A DNA stretch of 64,000 nt, taken from an uncultured Rhodospirillales bacterium. Lineage in GTDB: Bacteria; Pseudomonadota; Alphaproteobacteria; Rhodospirillales; UBA2165. The notes beneath the pieces were generated by a model. It was not told the origin of the DNA, made no database searches, and saw only the letters and a list, made by a program, of their open reading frames with translations. Below are positions 27,257 to 35,667 of this stretch, in pieces. Position 1 is the first letter of the stretch. Every line of letters begins with the position of its first letter. The DNA is taken from contig CAJXKD010000001.1 of the NCBI GenBank assembly GCA_913055735.1, positions 682,001 through 746,000 on the forward strand, in the 5' to 3' direction. The translations under genes and the position numbers were made by a program.

Positions 27257-27780
27257 ACAGATTCGCTACCGGTCGTTCGCAAAGAGCCTTGAACTCCGTC
27301 AACAAGGAGAGGTTTTAAAGCCAAAGCCCCAACACTCTAGCCCCACGCGCAATTCGCGGGCAACCACGAAGCCGACTCGGAAACTCGTTCAGGTATCGAA
27401 GCCAGCATTGAACAAAGCCCTGGCACAGTACCAGGCGAATTTTCTGGGTAATCGACGCGGTCAACGCAGTGCGGAACACGAAAAGTTCCCAGCGCGCTTC
27501 CAACCAACTTTCTGTCGAGGAGGGCGATGTCTCGCTGTAGCCGGTCGACGACCGCCGCAAAGGGCGGCAGACGATATGATCGGTCATTTTGATGCTCCCG
27601 TCCGCCCCGCTCATGACGGGACGGTTTTCGGGCTCCGACGCAATATTCATGCCGCCGGCCTGTGGCCGATTCCGCGCGGAATTCCCGGGCCTTTCGCAGA
27701 AACGGGAAGCGAAATCCGCAGAAAATATTGCCAGTAGTAGGAAATTTTTGCCGAACGGGCGACCGCTCAGGGCGCATCAC
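27257..27780. other. 524-bp stretch without a supported gene
   Basis: Between the methyltransferase and the zinc-ribbon gene, both on the minus strand. Several frames stay open here for 110-170 codons on both strands, but none has a Shine-Dalgarno-led start, recognisable motifs or plausible composition. One minus-strand fragment (AAVVDRLQRDIALLDRKL, around 27500-27560) looks helical and could be a relic of a decayed gene. The left end presumably holds the methyltransferase promoter. Confidence 0.5.
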
Positions 27781-27832
27781 TGGCCCGTATCACTGGCCCG
27801 TATCACCGGCCCGTATCATCGGCCCGTATCAC
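27781..27832. repeat. 13-bp tandem repeat, four units, over the 3' end of the zinc-ribbon gene
   Basis: Four consecutive copies of YGGCCCGTATCAY occur at 27781-27793, 27794-27806, 27807-27819 and 27820-27832, with a degenerate extra copy just to the left. The stop codon and last codons of the minus-strand zinc-ribbon gene lie inside the array. Because 13 is not a multiple of three, a change in copy number would leave the stop in place but alter what follows; the unit supplies TGA in more than one frame. Confidence 0.85.
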
Positions 27833-28910
27833 CGGTTTGAGCTTCCTCGTCGGTGAAAGAGACGTCGACCCGACGGGCCGTGGGCACGGGATCGACGATG
27901 CGGCCAGTAAAGTTGAAGCGTTCACCCGGCTCCAGCGACGCACGCTCCGGCGCCACGGTAACGTGTTGGACCTCTTCCTCGGCGGCATCCACGAGAGCAA
28001 TCCGAATCATCGGCACTGCACGGGACCTCTCCGACACATTGGTGATCGTCCCTGTGACAACGACCACTTCGCTGTCGCCTTCCGTCGTCCGCGCCGGATC
28101 CTTCATAACGATCTCCAGCCCAGCGCCCAGGGGCTCACCGAGCCCTACCACACCATAAACACCGGACATTGCCGGGAACGAAGAGATGATCGCCGTGCGC
28201 GCAAAAATCAGAACCAGCAGAACCAGAACGACAAACCCGATCGAAGACAAAACAATCCACGGTTTCTTCTTGCCGGGGGTTTCTTCTTCCTCTTCGCCCG
28301 CATCACTGAAGACTTCGGGAATCGGTTCCGGATCCGGAATCTCCTCGGGCCCCAGATCTGCGGTGGCGGCGTCGCCCTCCTCTTCGTCGGATAAGGACGC
28401 GACCGGTTCGGGATCAGGCAAAACATTGACCTGATCTTCATCGATCTCCGTGACGTCTTCTTCGGTCTCAGGTGTCGCCGAAGCGATCCCTTCCGGTTCG
28501 TCCTCGCCCAAGATCGCATCTAAATCCTCTTCGGAAGGCGATTCGGGTTCTGCCGCCGGTTCCGGTTCGGGTGCCGGCTGCGGCTCAGCTTCCTGAGGGG
28601 CGGGTTCCGGCGCAGGTGCGGGCGGTGCCGCCTCCGTTTGTGGCGGCGGACTTCCGGGAGGGGGTGGATAACCGGGCGGCGGCGGGTAGCCGGGCGGCGG
28701 ATACGGATAGGGATACGGATAGGCGTAGCCGCCCTGTGGCGGATAACCGGGATAGGGCGGCCGCGCTGCGGCACGTGCCGCCGGTGCCGCCACCGGCATC
28801 TGACGCCATTCGTTCTGACAGTTATGGCAACGAACTACTCGGCCTTCGGCACCAATGACGTTGTCGTCGACATTGTACGAAGTTGAGCAGGACGGGCAGG
28901 TTATAATCAT
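27816..28910 (-). CDS. Zinc-ribbon (MJ0042) and DUF3426 membrane protein
   Basis: 364 residues. The N-terminal MJ0042-type zinc ribbon has two CxxC pairs (ITCPSCSTSY and VVRCHNCQNEW, residues 4-35). A Pro/Tyr/Gly-rich linker (about 50-90, repeated PPPGYPPPP units) and a long Glu/Pro acidic region (about 95-215) follow. One membrane helix lies at about 222-245 and a C-terminal beta domain of DUF3426 type at about 265-355 (VVVVTGTITNVSERSRAVP). This architecture, divergent from ftsE, recurs in alphaproteobacteria. Function unknown; the ribbon faces the cytoplasm and the beta domain the periplasm. The last codons lie in a 13-bp tandem repeat. Confidence 0.85.
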   Translation of the reverse strand: MIITCPSCSTSYNVDDNVIGAEGRVVRCHNCQNEWRQMPVAAPAARAAARPPYPGYPPQGGYAYPYPYPYPPPGYPPPPGYPPPPGSPPPQTEAAPPAPAPEPAPQEAEPQPAPEPEPAAEPESPSEEDLDAILGEDEPEGIASATPETEEDVTEIDEDQVNVLPDPEPVASLSDEEEGDAATADLGPEEIPDPEPIPEVFSDAGEEEEETPGKKKPWIVLSSIGFVVLVLLVLIFARTAIISSFPAMSGVYGVVGLGEPLGAGLEIVMKDPARTTEGDSEVVVVTGTITNVSERSRAVPMIRIALVDAAEEEVQHVTVAPERASLEPGERFNFTGRIVDPVPTARRVDVSFTDEEAQTGDTGR

Positions 28911-29102
28911 CGCCGCCAGTTCTATTGGTCGATCAGTTACTTATAGGTAAACGTGTAAATCAACGCAAGCTGACGCAAGGTATAGGAAATGATAAACCGC
29001 AAATGCTTTTGTGTACGCGGTTTTCCGCGTCTAGCGCTGGACGAAACGAAGCGAGGCATGCCATTGTGATCAGCACTATGCATCGAATCGAGTTCCGCAC
29101 CA

Positions 29103-29858
29103 ATGGATGAAGTCGTCCGATTCGAAAATGTCGGGCTCCGCTATGGGCTCGGCCCCGAAGTGCTGCAAGACGTGACCTTTTCCCTGACGCCCGGCTCGTT
29201 CCACTTCCTGATGGGGGCAAGCGGCGCGGGCAAATCATCGCTGATGAAGCTCATGTATCTTGCGCTGCGCCCGACACGTGGCATTGTTTCCCTGTTCGGA
29301 CGCGAAGTCGCCATGGTGCCACGAGACGGCCTTCCGGCACTTCGCCGCCAGATCGGTGTCGTCTTCCAGGAATTCCGTCTTTTGACCCATCAAACGGCGT
29401 TCGACAACGTCGCCTTGCCGCTGCGAATCGCCGGACGCCGCGAATCGGAAGTCCGCAAACACGTCGAGGAGCTTCTCGCCTGGGTCGGTCTTCAAGATCA
29501 TATGGAAGCGAAACCCGAAACGCTTTCGGGTGGGCAACAACAGCGCGTCGCCATCGCGCGGGCCGTTATTACACGACCGAAACTCCTGTTGGCGGACGAA
29601 CCGACAGGCAACGTCGATGACCGCATCGCCGCCCGCCTGCTGCACCTGTTCGAAGAACTCAACAAGTTGGGCACGACCATCGTGATCGCGACCCACAGCA
29701 AGGTGCTGGCCGGCGAAACCGGCCATCCCATCCTGCGGTTGGAAGACGGGCATCTCGAGGTCGTCGAGCAGGACGCCGTTTTGACGCGGGGAGTACCCCG
29801 GGGGACATCACAAGGGGCATCCATCGCTCCGCCGCTCTCGCCGGGCGTCGAGGAATAG
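29103..29858 (+). CDS. ftsE: Cell division ATP-binding protein FtsE
   Basis: 251 residues. ABC ATPase: Walker [14 protein letters not shown] at about 39-51, Q-loop VFQEFRLL, signature [14 protein letters not shown] at about 141-154, Walker [14 protein letters not shown]. FtsEX is an ABC-type complex that transmits ATP hydrolysis across the membrane to activate peptidoglycan hydrolases at the septum. It is about 30 residues longer than E. coli FtsE, the excess being a low-complexity C-terminus ([21 protein letters not shown]). Followed by ftsX after 9 bp. A GANTC site (GAATC) lies 15 bp upstream of the ATG. Confidence 0.95.
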   Translation: MDEVVRFENVGLRYGLGPEVLQDVTFSLTPGSFHFLMGASGAGKSSLMKLMYLALRPTRGIVSLFGREVAMVPRDGLPALRRQIGVVFQEFRLLTHQTAFDNVALPLRIAGRRESEVRKHVEELLAWVGLQDHMEAKPETLSGGQQQRVAIARAVITRPKLLLADEPTGNVDDRIAARLLHLFEELNKLGTTIVIATHSKVLAGETGHPILRLEDGHLEVVEQDAVLTRGVPRGTSQGASIAPPLSPGVEE

Positions 29859-29867
29859 GAAATAGGC

Positions 29868-30749
29868 ATGTTCACCCGGCGCTCAGACGTTCCCTTCGAT
29901 AAGGACGATACCAGCCGCTATCTGCCTTGGCTGATCGCCTTCATGGTTTTCCTCGCGGCGCTTGCCTTGGCCAGCGTCTTCGTTCTCGGCCACGTCGCCG
30001 CGAATTGGGACCGCGGCCTTTCCGATACGTTGACGGTCCAACTGCCGTCCGGCGAAGACACGAAGACCGACGAACGGCGCGCCGCAGCGGCGATGGATTT
30101 GTTGAAGAAGACCTCGGGCATAGAACGCGCCGACTTGCTCGACCGCAAACAGGTAGCGGAACTTCTTGAGCCTTGGCTGGGTCCGGCAACCGGAAACAGC
30201 GATCTTCCCTTGCCGCAGGTGATCAACGTCGAAATCGACGGCAGCCTAGAGCTTGACGTCGCAGGATTGGAAACCGAACTCCGAGCCGTCGTTCCCGGCG
30301 CCACCATTGACGACCACCGCATCTGGATGGACGGCTTTATCCGCTCCCTTCATGCCGTCGAGGCGCTCGGCATTCTCGTATTCATCTTCGTCGCCATTGC
30401 AACGGTCGGCACTATTGTGTTCGCGACGCGCACCGGTCTGGGCCTCCACCGCGAAACCATCGAAGTGCTGCATCTGATCGGTGCCCGGGATTCATATATC
30501 GCGGGTCAGTTCGCCACCCGATCCATGTTCCTCGGACTCCGTGGCAGCCTCATCGGCATCCTCGCCGCCGTTCCCGTCCTGCTCGGTATCGGCCTTCTGG
30601 TTAATTCGCTGGATAGCGGCTTCCTGCCCAAGATGGAGCTGACGGCGGCCGGCTGGACGGCAATTGCCCTATTGTTGCCGACAACCGCGATCGTCGCCTG
30701 GATCACGGCACGAATCACCGTTGTTCGCACACTGAACCGACGACTTTAA
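29868..30749 (+). CDS. ftsX: Cell division protein FtsX
   Basis: 293 residues, four membrane helices: one at about 23-43 after a polar N-terminus, then a periplasmic domain of ~130 residues, then three helices in the FtsX permease domain ([19 protein letters not shown] from about 163; [19 protein letters not shown] from about 221; [17 protein letters not shown] near 266). It anchors FtsE and signals to periplasmic amidase activators. Co-transcribed with ftsE, ydcF-like and plsC genes, an order frequent in this group. Confidence 0.93.
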   Translation: MFTRRSDVPFDKDDTSRYLPWLIAFMVFLAALALASVFVLGHVAANWDRGLSDTLTVQLPSGEDTKTDERRAAAAMDLLKKTSGIERADLLDRKQVAELLEPWLGPATGNSDLPLPQVINVEIDGSLELDVAGLETELRAVVPGATIDDHRIWMDGFIRSLHAVEALGILVFIFVAIATVGTIVFATRTGLGLHRETIEVLHLIGARDSYIAGQFATRSMFLGLRGSLIGILAAVPVLLGIGLLVNSLDSGFLPKMELTAAGWTAIALLLPTTAIVAWITARITVVRTLNRRL

Positions 30750-30764
30750 CAAAGTAGCGATAGG

Positions 30765-31388
30765 ATGGCCGCCGACCGACCAAAACATCGCCAAAATATT
30801 CGCAGGCTGCTCGGGCTCGCCGTAATCGTCGGCGGCATCTGGCTCGCGGGCCTTTTCGTTTTCGTCAGCAATATCCCCCAGCAAACGGCAAATCCCGAGA
30901 ACGTCACGGATGCTATCGTCGTTCTGACCGGCGGGTCGGGAAGGCTGGACGAAGGGCTGCAGCTGCTGGCCGCCAATCGCGCCAAGAAGCTCTTTATCTC
31001 CGGCGTCTATCGGGGTGTCGAAGTCGCCGAAATTTTGGAAATTTCCCAGAAACTGCCCGGCGATTTCACCTGTTGCGTCACCTTGGGCTATGCCGCCGCA
31101 AGCACATCAGGCAATGCCCGCGAAACCGCCGACTGGATATCGCAGAACGGTTTTCAGTCGCTACGTCTGGTAACGGCGAACTATCACCTGCCGAGAAGCC
31201 TGCTTGAATTCCGCCATGCCATGCCCGACATCTTTATGGTGCCCCATGCGGTTTTCCCGGAGACTTTCAAACGGGAACACTGGTGGGCATGGCCCGGCAG
31301 CACGGCCCTGATCGTCACGGAATATATGAAATACATCGCCGCTTGGATTCGACTGCAAACCACCGATCTGTTTAGGACCCTCCTGTGA
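30765..31388 (+). CDS. YdcF family (DUF218/ElyC-SanA-like) protein
   Basis: 207 residues. One membrane helix at about 14-33 (LGLAVIVGGIWLAGLFVFV) is followed by the DUF218 fold: DAIVVLTGGSGRLDEGLQLL at about 48-67, KLFISGVYRGVE, and RLVTANYHLPRS with the conserved histidine. Relatives SanA and ElyC affect envelope integrity and lipid-carrier metabolism, but the reaction is not settled. Its stop overlaps the GTG start of plsC. Position in the ftsEX operon suits a role in envelope growth. Confidence 0.87.
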   Translation: MAADRPKHRQNIRRLLGLAVIVGGIWLAGLFVFVSNIPQQTANPENVTDAIVVLTGGSGRLDEGLQLLAANRAKKLFISGVYRGVEVAEILEISQKLPGDFTCCVTLGYAAASTSGNARETADWISQNGFQSLRLVTANYHLPRSLLEFRHAMPDIFMVPHAVFPETFKREHWWAWPGSTALIVTEYMKYIAAWIRLQTTDLFRTLL

Positions 31389-32176
31389 CCCCTGCAACGC
31401 GCCGCACGCTCGGCTCCCTCCTGTTCAACATTTTCTACTTCGGTTTGGTTGCAAGCATTTTGCTGTCACTCTGGGTGCTGCTGCCTTTTCGGGCGCATGC
31501 CTTCAGGCGTGGTGTTCGCATCTGGGGTACCGGAACGGTCTGGGGCCTAAAGACCTTCGTCGGCATCGATCATGAAATCAGGGGAACCGGGAACCTTCCC
31601 GACGGGCCGGTGATCTATGCGGCCAAGCATCAATCCGCCTGGGACACCAGTTTCTTCCTGGTCCTCAATCCCGACACGGCCTATGTGATGAAAAGCGAGT
31701 TGCTGAAGATTCCCTTTTGGGGCTGGTACATGCGCAAGGCGCGCCATGTCGCCGTCGACCGCAAGGGTGGCGCCTCCGCCCTCAAACTCATGATCAAGGG
31801 TGTGCAAGACATTCTCGCCGAGGGCCGGTCGGTTGTCGTATTCCCTGAAGGTACACGGGTCGCGCCGGGGGAAACGGGACAATATTTCGGCGGTGTCGCC
31901 GCCATCGCCACCCAAAGCGGTGTGCCGGTCATTCCCGTCGCCGTGAATTCAGGCATGTTCTGGGGCCGCAGGAGTTTTGTGAAAACGCCCGGCACCATCG
32001 TTCTCGAATTCCTTCCCGCCATGCCCGACGACCTCGACCGTCGCGCGTTCATGACGGAACTGCAGGCCCGAATCGAGACCGCGACACGCAAGCTCGAAGC
32101 GGAAGCCGCACAGGCAATAGATCAGGCCGCCGATCAAGCCGCCGATCAGGCGGTCGACGAGACGCCAAGCGGGTAG
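31385..32176 (+). CDS. plsC: 1-acyl-sn-glycerol-3-phosphate acyltransferase
   Basis: 263 residues with GTG start overlapping the preceding stop. The acyltransferase motifs are KHQSAWDTSFF (HX4D, about 80), AVDRKGGASALK, and VFPEGTRVAPGE (about 155), then IPVAVNSGMFW. It acylates lysophosphatidate to phosphatidate at the membrane; an N-terminal helix at about 17-40 anchors it. The C-terminus carries repeated QAAD units (AIDQAADQAADQAVDE) encoded by near-identical 12-bp DNA repeats around 32119-32158, which is unusual and probably dispensable. Confidence 0.92.
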   Translation: MTPATRRTLGSLLFNIFYFGLVASILLSLWVLLPFRAHAFRRGVRIWGTGTVWGLKTFVGIDHEIRGTGNLPDGPVIYAAKHQSAWDTSFFLVLNPDTAYVMKSELLKIPFWGWYMRKARHVAVDRKGGASALKLMIKGVQDILAEGRSVVVFPEGTRVAPGETGQYFGGVAAIATQSGVPVIPVAVNSGMFWGRRSFVKTPGTIVLEFLPAMPDDLDRRAFMTELQARIETATRKLEAEAAQAIDQAADQAADQAVDETPSG

Positions 32177-32203
32177 ATTGCTGTAGACCTCGCATCCAAT
32201 GGG

Positions 32204-32247
32204 TGTGGATAAGCCGGTGGACAATCCCACCGGGCCACTGTGGATGT
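32204..32247 (+). promoter_or_regulatory. DnaA-box pair flanking a hairpin, upstream of nrdJ
   Basis: TGTGGATAA (32204-32212) is an exact match to the strong DnaA box TTATCCACA read on the other strand. TGTGGATGT (32239-32247) matches at seven of nine positions. Between them CCGGTGG (32214-32220) and CCACCGG (32227-32233) form a 7-bp stem with loop ACAATC; having no T-run it is a weak terminator for the plsC transcript at best. Confidence 0.5.
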
Positions 32248-32296
32248 CGAGGAAAAGCCGAAATTCTCATGTTTTTTAGGAACTTAAGGCAGAATA

Positions 32297-32315
32297 CACC
32301 TGTGCATATCAGGTG
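32297..32315. promoter_or_regulatory. Palindrome in the nrdJ leader
   Basis: CACCTG (32297-32302), spacer TGCATAT, CAGGTG (32310-32315): a perfect 6-bp inverted repeat ~150 bp upstream of nrdJ. It does not match the NrdR consensus I know. It is a candidate operator for the ribonucleotide reductase gene. Confidence 0.35.
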
Positions 32316-32461
32316 GAAACAAATCAAGAACTTTCAATTGACCCTTAACAGGGCCATGCGTAAAATCACCGCTAAAATGCGACCAACTCATTGATTTTAA
32401 ATTCTTAAATGGTGGGTCGCTGAACAAAGTTCCCGGCCTTCGAATACTGGACGTTTCGATC

Positions 32462-34834
32462 ATGACCTACGCCGAGATGGCATCCATTTCCCAGCAGATC
32501 TGGGATATGAAATACCGCTACAAGGCAGCGGACGGGACGCCCGTGGACAAAACCGTTGAAGACACGTTCCGCCGCGTCGCCGCGTCGCTCGCCACGGCGG
32601 AGAAATCGCCCGATGATTGGGCTGAGGTGTTCGCCGAGGCCATGGACGATCTCAAGTTCCTGCCGGCGGGCCGGATACTGTCGGGCGCGGGAACGAGCCG
32701 CGACGTAACGTTGTTCAATTGTTTCGTGATGGGGCAGATACCCGACGACATGTCGGGAATCTTCGAATCACTGCGCGAAGCCGCATTGACCATGCAGCAA
32801 GGCGGCGGCATCGGATACGATTTCTCCACACTACGCCCGAAAGGCGCGCCCGTGCGCGGCGTCGGCGCCGATGCGTCCGGCCCCCTTTCCTTCATGGATG
32901 TTTGGGATGCCATGTGCCGCACGATCATGAGTGCGGGTTCCCGGCGCGGCGCAATGATGGCCGTGCTGCGCTGCGACCACCCGGACATCGAGGCCTTCAT
33001 CGAAGCCAAGCAAGAAGCCGGACGGCTGCGGATGTTCAATCTGTCGGTCCTCGTGACCGATCCGTTCATGGACGCGGTCAAACGGGATGCCACCTGGCAA
33101 TTGGTCTTCAACGGCACGGTCTACAAAAGCCTGCCCGCCCGGGAACTCTGGGATAAGATCATGCGGGCGACCTACGCCTATGCCGAACCGGGCGTCATTT
33201 TCATCGACCGCATCAACCGCCTCAACCCGCTCAATTACTGCGAGACCATTTACGCGACCAATCCCTGCGGCGAACAGCCATTGCCACCGTATGGCGCCTG
33301 CCTTCTGGGATCGGTCAATCTGGCCCGCCTGGTAGAGGCGCCGTTCGCCCCCGACGCCGACATCGACGACGACAAGCTCGAAAAGGTGGTTCGCACTGCC
33401 GTACGCATGCTCGATAACGCCATTGATGTCTCGCGCTATCCGCTCGATGCCCAGGCGCACGAGGCCGCCGCGAAACGCCGCATCGGTCTCGGCGTTACCG
33501 GTCTTGCCGATGCGTTGATCATGTGCGGTGTGCGGTACGGCTCCGAAGCCGCCGTCAACCTGACCCGGCGCTGGATGAAAATCCTTCAGCGCGCGGCCTA
33601 CCTTGCCTCCACCGATCTTGCCGCCGAAAAAGGATCTTTCCCGCTGTTCGACAAGGAGGCCTATTTGGCAGGCGAAGGTATCGCGCGGCTGGATGAAGAC
33701 GTACGCGCCGCCATTGCGGAGAAAGGCATTCGCAACGCCCTTCTGACATCGATCGCGCCGACGGGCACCATTTCGCTGCTTGCCGACAATGTTTCCTCGG
33801 GCCTCGAGCCTGTCTTCAGTTTTACCTATACCCGGCACGTGCTGATGCCCAATGGCGAACGCCGCGACGAAGAAGTCACGGACTATGCCTATCGTCTGTT
33901 CCGCCAACTGAAAGACGAAACGGCGCCGCTGACAGAAGCCTTCGTCGACGCCCAATCCCTGTCACCCAGAGATCACGTCGTGATGCAGGCCGCCGTTCAG
34001 GAATTTGTCGACAGTTCCATCTCGAAAACCATCAACTGCCCCGAAGAAATTTCCTTCGACGCCTTCAAGGATGTCTACATGCAGGCCTACGACCTCGGGT
34101 GTAAGGGCTGCACGACCTACCGGCCGAACCCGGTCACCGGCGCGGTTCTGGAAACGCCCGCGAAATCGGCACCGGCGCCTGCGGATAAAAAAAGTTCGAA
34201 AGCGTCAAAAGAGGACGCGGAGGCCCAAACCGAGCTGCCCCTCAATGCCCCGGCGGCGAACCTCAAACCCAGCGATATGGGCGATTCGGGCGCGCTGGTC
34301 TATCTGACGCAGCCGCTCGACCGCCCCGAAGCCCTGGAGGGAACGACCTATAAGGTGCATTGGCCGGAAAGCGATCATGCAATCTACATCACGCTCAACG
34401 ACATCATTCAGGACGGCCGCCGCCGGCCGTTCGAGGTATTCATCAATTCGAAAAATACCGAACATTATGCCTGGACGGTGGCATTGACGCGGATGATCTC
34501 GGCGGTCTTCCGCCGGGGCGGCGACGTGTCGTTCGTAGTGGACGAATTGAAAGCCGTGTTCGACCCCCGTGGTGGACAATGGGTGAATGGCAAATATGTC
34601 CCGTCGCTTTTGGCCGCGATCGGTCAAGTGATCGAAGATCATATGGTTCGCATCGGCTTCTTGCCGTCGAAGGGCGACATGCCCGAGGCCGAACGCAAGG
34701 TCGTCAATCTGAACGACGAGAATAGAGGCGGCGGCACGATGTTCCGGCAATGCCCGAAATGCGGCCAAGCCGGCTTGGCGCGGGCCGAAGGCTGCGACAC
34801 ATGTAACAGTTGCGGCTACTCGAAGTGCTCCTAG
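32462..34834 (+). CDS. nrdJ: Adenosylcobalamin-dependent ribonucleotide reductase (class II)
   Basis: 790 residues. It reduces ribonucleotides to deoxyribonucleotides, with a radical made from coenzyme B12. The catalytic barrel has LFNCFVMGQIPDDM with the first redox cysteine, NPCGEQPLPPYGACLLGSVN with the radical cysteine, and GCKGCTTYRPNPVTG. The C-terminus is a cysteine-rich tail CPKCGQAGLARAEGCDTC...CGYSKC, likely the thiol shuttle or a zinc site. Many alphaproteobacterial NrdJ proteins are ~1200 residues; this is the shorter type, without an insertion. A PduO adenosyltransferase encoded 1 kb downstream makes its cofactor. A terminator-like stem follows. Confidence 0.94.
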   Translation: MTYAEMASISQQIWDMKYRYKAADGTPVDKTVEDTFRRVAASLATAEKSPDDWAEVFAEAMDDLKFLPAGRILSGAGTSRDVTLFNCFVMGQIPDDMSGIFESLREAALTMQQGGGIGYDFSTLRPKGAPVRGVGADASGPLSFMDVWDAMCRTIMSAGSRRGAMMAVLRCDHPDIEAFIEAKQEAGRLRMFNLSVLVTDPFMDAVKRDATWQLVFNGTVYKSLPARELWDKIMRATYAYAEPGVIFIDRINRLNPLNYCETIYATNPCGEQPLPPYGACLLGSVNLARLVEAPFAPDADIDDDKLEKVVRTAVRMLDNAIDVSRYPLDAQAHEAAAKRRIGLGVTGLADALIMCGVRYGSEAAVNLTRRWMKILQRAAYLASTDLAAEKGSFPLFDKEAYLAGEGIARLDEDVRAAIAEKGIRNALLTSIAPTGTISLLADNVSSGLEPVFSFTYTRHVLMPNGERRDEEVTDYAYRLFRQLKDETAPLTEAFVDAQSLSPRDHVVMQAAVQEFVDSSISKTINCPEEISFDAFKDVYMQAYDLGCKGCTTYRPNPVTGAVLETPAKSAPAPADKKSSKASKEDAEAQTELPLNAPAANLKPSDMGDSGALVYLTQPLDRPEALEGTTYKVHWPESDHAIYITLNDIIQDGRRRPFEVFINSKNTEHYAWTVALTRMISAVFRRGGDVSFVVDELKAVFDPRGGQWVNGKYVPSLLAAIGQVIEDHMVRIGFLPSKGDMPEAERKVVNLNDENRGGGTMFRQCPKCGQAGLARAEGCDTCNSCGYSKCS

Positions 34835-34844
34835 GTGCTCAACG

Positions 34845-34875
34845 AAAAAGGGCGGCCTAACAGGCCGCCCCTCTT
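34845..34875. terminator. Intrinsic terminator between convergent genes
   Basis: GGGCGGCCT (34850-34858), loop AAC, AGGCCGCCC (34862-34870) form a 9-bp stem. On the minus strand it is followed by TTTTTC (34845-34849), making a full terminator for the small minus-strand gene; on the plus strand it is followed only by CTCTTC and may stop nrdJ less efficiently. Confidence 0.8.
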
Positions 34876-34897
34876 CAACCGAATTGATGGGTAACGA

Positions 34898-35176
34898 TTA
34901 GGCGGACAGGAGCTGTTCGGCGACGATACGCGCCTTTTCACTGCCTTCGCCGGTACCCGTGCTTTCCGTCGTTTCGTTCTTGATCCAGTTCAGGACGGCC
35001 GCTTTGTCGACATTCTTCGCCAGCGCCGTGCAAACGATCGCTTCGAGAGCGATGATGTGTGCCGCGATGTCGTCCAATTGATCAAAATGCGCCTCAGCAG
35101 AATTGCCGATGGTCGTCATGTGATCACGCAGCGCTTTGATATTTCCGTCAATTTCCTTGATCTGGTCGAAGAACAT
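34898..35176 (-). CDS. Small helical protein of unknown function
   Basis: 92 residues from the ATG at 35176, chosen because AGGAG precedes it by six bases; the frame remains open to 35410 but the upstream 78 codons look non-coding. The protein is helical throughout: FFDQIKEIDGNIKALRDHM, then SAEAHFDQLDDIAAHIIALE, then a linker and IVAEQLLSA. The heptad-like pattern suggests a coiled coil or helical bundle. It lacks a signal peptide. A terminator follows directly. I do not recognise a named family. Confidence 0.7.
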   Translation of the reverse strand: MFFDQIKEIDGNIKALRDHMTTIGNSAEAHFDQLDDIAAHIIALEAIVCTALAKNVDKAAVLNWIKNETTESTGTGEGSEKARIVAEQLLSA

Positions 35177-35444
35177 CTCGATCTCCTGGTTTTCGCGACG
35201 CCCGAATTCTCCCACCCACCGGATAGCCGGAGCATCCGGCAGACGCGGTGGGAACCGTTGAAAATCCTCGTCATACAAGAGTGGCCACGGCCACCCACGA
35301 AGCAATGAGCCATTAGTAACCGCCGACCGGTTAAGAAAAAGCAAAAGGAGAAACCCGCGGAAATCCCCTCGATTCCCGGCTAACCGCCAAATATCCATGG
35401 TTTTTGCCATGGTTTTTTGCTTCGGGGACGGTTAAAGCTGAGAG

Positions 35445-35657
35445 ATGGACACCGTCTTCGGAATCGTCGCTATCCTGCTTCTCGTCGCCCTGTTCGGCAC
35501 CGTGGCCGTGCTGTTTATCGGCATCCTCTCCATGGGGCAACGGGGCAAGGTATTCTCACCGAAATTCAGCAACAAGATGATGCGCCTCAGGGTCATTGTG
35601 CAGGCCTTCGCGGTCGTTATGATCGCCATCTTGGTTGTGGGTCTATTGATGCGATGA
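35445..35657 (+). CDS. Twin-transmembrane protein (HIG1-like)
   Basis: 70 residues with two membrane helices (about 3-29 and 48-69) separated by a short basic loop GQRGKVFSPKFSNKMMRLRV. This matches the alphaproteobacterial twin-transmembrane/HIG1-like family that regularly precedes the cobalamin adenosyltransferase and etfBA genes, as here. HIG1 proteins associate with respiratory supercomplexes in mitochondria; a like role in bacteria is suggested for some homologues. It ends 10 bp before the adenosyltransferase start. Confidence 0.85.
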   Translation: MDTVFGIVAILLLVALFGTVAVLFIGILSMGQRGKVFSPKFSNKMMRLRVIVQAFAVVMIAILVVGLLMR

Positions 35658-35667
35658 CCGGATTTCC

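Noticed and set aside
27337..27780. 147-codon minus frame in the gap beside the tandem repeat
   Set aside because: Starts without ribosome site inside the repeat's flank; composition resembles random GC-rich DNA apart from one short helical stretch.
32177..32461. Possible cobalamin riboswitch before the B12-dependent nrdJ
   Set aside because: No B12-box-like sequence seen; the leader is short and holds other motifs.
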